DNA of 14,865 bases from DASPKW01 sp038244055 (GTDB taxonomy: Bacteria; Planctomycetota; Phycisphaerae; Tepidisphaerales; Tepidisphaeraceae): the NCBI GenBank assembly GCA_038244055.1, contig JBBRTW010000142.1:1-14865 (forward strand), read 5' to 3'. Below, one piece after another: positions 11,580 to 14,865 of the stretch (within the stretch, counting starts at the first letter, position 1; every line of letters begins with the position of its first letter). Below the pieces are notes generated by a model. The model worked only from the letters and a program-made list of their open reading frames with translations, did not search any database and was not told where the DNA came from. The translations under genes and the position numbers were made by a program.

Positions 11580-13754
11580 TTACGGCTTCGGCGCATTCTG
11601 CTTGTTAATCAATTCCTGCGCGCGATAGCTCGGCATCGATTCCACATGGCCATCGCCAAACAGAACGTTGACCATCATCTGATTCGGTCGCGATTTCTCA
11701 TAGGCGATGATCACCTCCGGCCCGAACGCATTCTGCTTGCCCGCGCCCAGATAGGTGTACGCGCCGTTCTGGTTGATCCACGCGGCCAGCTCTTCCTTGT
11801 TCTTCGTAACGGGCATCTCCATCCTGCCATCGGGGCCGGCCGCGATGAAAATATCCGGCAGCACATCCTGCGTCAGCAGAAGCTCGCCCAGCGTGCCGGG
11901 GAATTTGCCCTTGTTGTCGTTGGAGTAGAGGGTGATGGCCTGGCCGATCTGGCGAAGATTGGAGGCCGCGTGATTCTCCATCGCGCGAGCCCGCGCCCGG
12001 CCGATCTCGGGGACGGCCGTGCCCAATAGAATCGCCTCCGCCGCGGCGACCACCGTTCCCAGTCCCCCGGCCGCCAGAAGATTGCTCCCCGGAAATGGCG
12101 CGAGCGATTTGGAATGCCATCCCTCCTTATCCACCCACGCAACACCAGCGGCCGGCGTCACATGCGGCAGAAGCTTCGGCAATGTCGGCATCGTCAGCGC
12201 CGGCGTCTGCGCCCCGGCCACATCCGCCAGCCCAAGCCAGGCGCGGGTGAGCATCAACACTTCCTGATAGTGATCCACCGTCAAAGGCGGCAGGTCGGAA
12301 TAGGCGATGGCCGTGAATTCCTTGTCGCCGAGCTGCTTGCGCATCGCCGCGAAATCGGGGTTATCCAGAATCGACTTTCCCTTGGAAGCGACATGCTCCA
12401 CCGCGCCGGCGACCACTTGCGGATAGAGCCCGACATAAAGGATGCCATCCTTGATCGCCCATGAGGGGCTGACGAATGGCACCGCCAGATAGTGAATCGT
12501 CAGATCGCCGCGTTTGACCGTTGCGAACGCAACCGTCTGCCCGCGCCGGCCGAACTCTTCCTTGGCCAGGCGATTGAGCAATTCCTCCAACTTCAGCAGC
12601 GCCTTCTCCGCCTTGGCGGGGTCCTTGAGGCGATTGACGCCCGTCAATCCCAGGATGCCGCTGCCGCCGATGGTCGGGTCGGAGTAGACCGCCCATTCAT
12701 CGCCCAGCGAATCGAACACATCGCCCTGGAGATCCAGACCGAGTTCGTTCTTGATCGTCTCCAGTCTCTCCTCGAACCCGGCCGACGCGACCGCATCGAT
12801 CTTCTTGACGGCCGCGCGAATCTCCGAAAAGAGCATTCCGAAATCGAAATGCCCGGCCGCCGCCATCGTGGCGGTGCTGGGAATCGTCGCCAATGTTTCC
12901 TTCGACAAGGGCTTGGCATCGATCAGAACTCTGACGAACGCCGAGCGCGGCTCGGGGGATTCCACGAACGTGTGGCTGGCCCACTGCTTGTTCTCAAATG
13001 AACCGGTCCAGATGATCCGCTTCAGCCCGGCGATGCCCGTGGCATCCTTGATGGCTAGCCATTTCTCGCGACCCTCGGCCTGCCCAAAACCGTTGATGAG
13101 CTGATCGACCTGCTCGATGATGCCTTCGCCATCGAGATAGATCGCGGCAATCGGGTCCTTGCCGGCCTGGGCCATCGCGCTGGTGAATTCCTTGCGCTGG
13201 CTCAGCGCCACCGGCGGCTTGCGCTTGGGGCTGACATCGGCGCTGCCCACGGTGAATACCACCAGTCCATCGGCCTCTTCAACCCGCAGAGGAATCTGCG
13301 GCGGCGCTTTTTGCAGCAGCGCATCCACCTGGGCGGCCAGCGCTTTGCCCTCCTGCCCGGCATCGCACAGGATCGCCAGTTTCGGCAGCGGTTGATTGCC
13401 CGCCAGGTCGATCCCGCCATAGTAAAACGCCGTGGGATGCCGCCAGGCCGGCGCGCCGAGCGCGGCAAGGATCGCGTGCATCTCCTCCCTGCGGCGATCG
13501 CCCTGCCCAAGCTTCTTCATCAGCGCCGGCAGCGATTGCTCGATGAGCTTGGGAAATTCCGAAGCCTCGAGCGCACCCTTGAGATGCGAATCGGCATACC
13601 CGGCCGGCATGTGCTGCGCCCCGGCCCAGCCGATGTAGAGCAGCGCATCCTGCGGAATGCGGTCCGCCATGGGCTGCGCGCCGGCCGGCCCGGCAACGAG
13701 CCAGGTCAACAGGAGACAGAATATGGTGGTGAGGGATTGGCGGTTTATCTTCAT
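11580..13754 (-). CDS. Exported protein with C-terminal H-X9-DG/pseudopilin-like module (paralogue 2)
   Basis: A 724-residue exported protein, full length. Residues 1-26 are a signal peptide (SLTTIFCLLLTWLVAGPAGA, cleaved before QPMADRIPQDALLYIGWAG). The long region to about 555 carries segments shared with its neighbours: DSLGDEWAVYSDP (348-360), GLTGVNRLKDPAKAEKALLKLEEL (369-392), WAIKDGILYVGLYPQVV (432-448) and GKSILDNPDF (459-468). The C-terminal module has a moderately hydrophobic helix (VVAAAEAILLGTAVPEIGRARARA, 568-591), SNLRQIGQAITLYSNDNKGKFPG (598-620) and NVLFGDGHVESM (696-707). The ATG overlaps the TGA of the upstream paralogue (ATGA, 13751-13754) and has no Shine-Dalgarno motif, so it depends on coupling. 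Role unknown; secretion and the module suggest a place in the envelope. Confidence 0.88.
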   Translation of the reverse strand: MKINRQSLTTIFCLLLTWLVAGPAGAQPMADRIPQDALLYIGWAGAQHMPAGYADSHLKGALEASEFPKLIEQSLPALMKKLGQGDRRREEMHAILAALGAPAWRHPTAFYYGGIDLAGNQPLPKLAILCDAGQEGKALAAQVDALLQKAPPQIPLRVEEADGLVVFTVGSADVSPKRKPPVALSQRKEFTSAMAQAGKDPIAAIYLDGEGIIEQVDQLINGFGQAEGREKWLAIKDATGIAGLKRIIWTGSFENKQWASHTFVESPEPRSAFVRVLIDAKPLSKETLATIPSTATMAAAGHFDFGMLFSEIRAAVKKIDAVASAGFEERLETIKNELGLDLQGDVFDSLGDEWAVYSDPTIGGSGILGLTGVNRLKDPAKAEKALLKLEELLNRLAKEEFGRRGQTVAFATVKRGDLTIHYLAVPFVSPSWAIKDGILYVGLYPQVVAGAVEHVASKGKSILDNPDFAAMRKQLGDKEFTAIAYSDLPPLTVDHYQEVLMLTRAWLGLADVAGAQTPALTMPTLPKLLPHVTPAAGVAWVDKEGWHSKSLAPFPGSNLLAAGGLGTVVAAAEAILLGTAVPEIGRARARAMENHAASNLRQIGQAITLYSNDNKGKFPGTLGELLLTQDVLPDIFIAAGPDGRMEMPVTKNKEELAAWINQNGAYTYLGAGKQNAFGPEVIIAYEKSRPNQMMVNVLFGDGHVESMPSYRAQELINKQNAPKP

Positions 13755-14865
13755 TTAACACCGGGTTTTTGTTTCTGGGCCTGCTCGATCACGCGCTGCA
13801 CATCCTGCACCCAATCGACGTGGCCGTCGCCGTAAAGGACGTTCATGCCGCTGCCGTGGTGGTTCTCGGGCTTTTCGTAGCAGATGATCGTCTCAGCGCC
13901 GGCGGTCTGAGTCCAGCCCGCGCCGACGTAGACGAAATCGGAGTTGTCGTTGACCCATTGCGCGAGCTCCTTTTGCCATTTCTCGAATGCCGGCCCGGGC
14001 GCATTAGCGCCGGGCGGCGGAATCGGCATGCGGACCGGCCGGTCGTTCGCGGAACACATGAAGACGTTCGCCGGGACTTCCTGCGTGATCATCATTTCCC
14101 CGAAATCCTTGGGATACTTTCCCTTGTTCTCGTTGGCATAAAGCAGGCAGGCCTGGCCGATCTGGCGGAGATTCGATCCGCATCGAACCCGATTGGCCGT
14201 TTCCCGTGATTTGTTCATGGATGGCAGAAGGATGCTTATCAGCAGCGCGTTCTGCGCCACCAGAACCTGCCCGCCGCCGCCGGCCGTGAGCATTCCCGAA
14301 CCGGGGAACGGCTCGATGCTCTTCGAATGCAGGCCCGCATCATCCACCCACGATACCCCGCCGGCCGGGGAGAGATGCGGCATGATCTTGTTCAGTGTCG
14401 GTAACAGCATCGGTGGCGTATCCGCGCCGAAAAGGTCCGCCGCGCCCAAATAGATTCGCGAGAAAAGAAGCACCTGTTGATAGGCCTCCGGCGCGGTCGC
14501 CGGGAGATTGGCATAAGAAAAGGCGGTCGCCGGCTGATTGCCCAGGCGCTTGCGGAGGGCGATAAAGTCGGGGTTTTCGAGAATCGATTTTCCCTTCGAT
14601 GAAACCTGATCGGCCGCCGCCACGACGGTCTGCGGATAAAGCCCCGCGTACCAGAACCCATCCTTCACCGCCCACGTCGGCGAGACCAGCGGCAGCGAGA
14701 AATAGTGGAGGTTCGCGCCATGCGAGGACGTCTGCTTGATCTCGAAGATCGGGCCATTCGGGCCGGCCGCGTTCTTCATCAGTCCATTGGCGAGCGTTTC
14801 CAGCTTGCCCACCGAGGCTTCCAGCTTGGCGGGATCGTTCGGGCGATTGAGCAGGGTCAGGCCGA
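13751..14865 (-). CDS. Exported-type protein with H-X9-DG/pseudopilin-like module (paralogue 1), 5' end outside window
   Basis: The last 370 residues of a third member of the family. The frame stays open to the window edge, and the residues before the internal GTG at 14812 (GLTLLNRPNDPAKLEASVGK) align with GLTGVNRLKDPAKAEKALLK of the copy at 11580-13754, so the gene continues to the right. Shared blocks are WAVKDGFWYAGLYPQTVV, GKSILENPDF and GVSWVDDAGLHSKSIEPFPGSG. This copy has the most pilin-like C-terminal module: NALLISILLPSMNKSRETAN (codons 14251-14192) followed by RVRCGSNLRQIGQACLLYAN and GMNVLYGDGHVDWV near 13820-13845. It lacks the GFTLVE prepilin cleavage motif. It overlaps the following gene by 4 bp. 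Confidence 0.85.
   Translation of the reverse strand, partial: GLTLLNRPNDPAKLEASVGKLETLANGLMKNAAGPNGPIFEIKQTSSHGANLHYFSLPLVSPTWAVKDGFWYAGLYPQTVVAAADQVSSKGKSILENPDFIALRKRLGNQPATAFSYANLPATAPEAYQQVLLFSRIYLGAADLFGADTPPMLLPTLNKIMPHLSPAGGVSWVDDAGLHSKSIEPFPGSGMLTAGGGGQVLVAQNALLISILLPSMNKSRETANRVRCGSNLRQIGQACLLYANENKGKYPKDFGEMMITQEVPANVFMCSANDRPVRMPIPPPGANAPGPAFEKWQKELAQWVNDNSDFVYVGAGWTQTAGAETIICYEKPENHHGSGMNVLYGDGHVDWVQDVQRVIEQAQKQKPGVK

Noticed and set aside
9147..14865. True type IV pilins or secreted pseudopilins
   Set aside because: No prepilin leader with GFTLVE at the N-terminus; the similarity is limited to the C-terminal module and lies after a long exported domain.

Overview
The window looks like chromosomal DNA of a planctomycete, most likely in or near the Phycisphaerae. 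This is inferred from protein families and repeats; there is no rRNA or marker phylogeny here. It is GC-rich. Three proteins end in the H-X9-DG/pseudopilin-type module common in Planctomycetota, with signatures such as SNLRQIGQ, NENKGKYP and NVLYGDGHVDW. One membrane protein carries the CGYDLRG...CPECG zinc ribbon seen again and again in that phylum. Spacers and even genes carry heptameric tandem repeats and long hairpin repeats.

Layout. Plus strand, 1-4064: ribD (riboflavin synthesis), an exported TlpA-like thioredoxin with a helical TPR-like tail, and an exported M23/LytM-like protein. They are separated by spacers with dispersed hairpin repeats, so they are probably separate units. A strong stem-loop at 4089-4118 lies between this last gene and a convergent minus-strand gene for an RRM/glycine-rich RNA-binding protein (4152-4547). 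That gene has a structured leader and an intrinsic terminator (4797-4833) just upstream. About 480 bp without a gene follow.

Minus strand, 14865 down to 5317: seven hundred-residue-class secreted proteins come first, as three tandem paralogues. The first is cut by the window edge, the second overlaps it by 4 bp (ATGA), and the third follows after a 225-bp repeat-filled spacer. Next are a tRNA-dihydrouridine synthase (dus), a secreted/membrane protein with a HEAT-like stretch and a zinc ribbon, and a polytopic membrane protein that overlaps the previous gene by 110 bp.

The most notable observations concern heptameric short tandem repeats that have become protein-coding. About 210 bp of four heptamer families, including a perfect 26-bp inverted repeat, sit in frame inside dus. 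At the start of the third paralogue the hydrophobic core of the signal peptide is itself encoded by five heptamers, with the ribosome-binding site and start codon between two heptamer blocks. The paralogue family is also of interest: a long exported N-terminal region fused to a C-terminal module that resembles a pseudopilin without its prepilin cleavage site. I see no tRNA, rRNA, CRISPR array, transposase, phage gene or recognised defence system.
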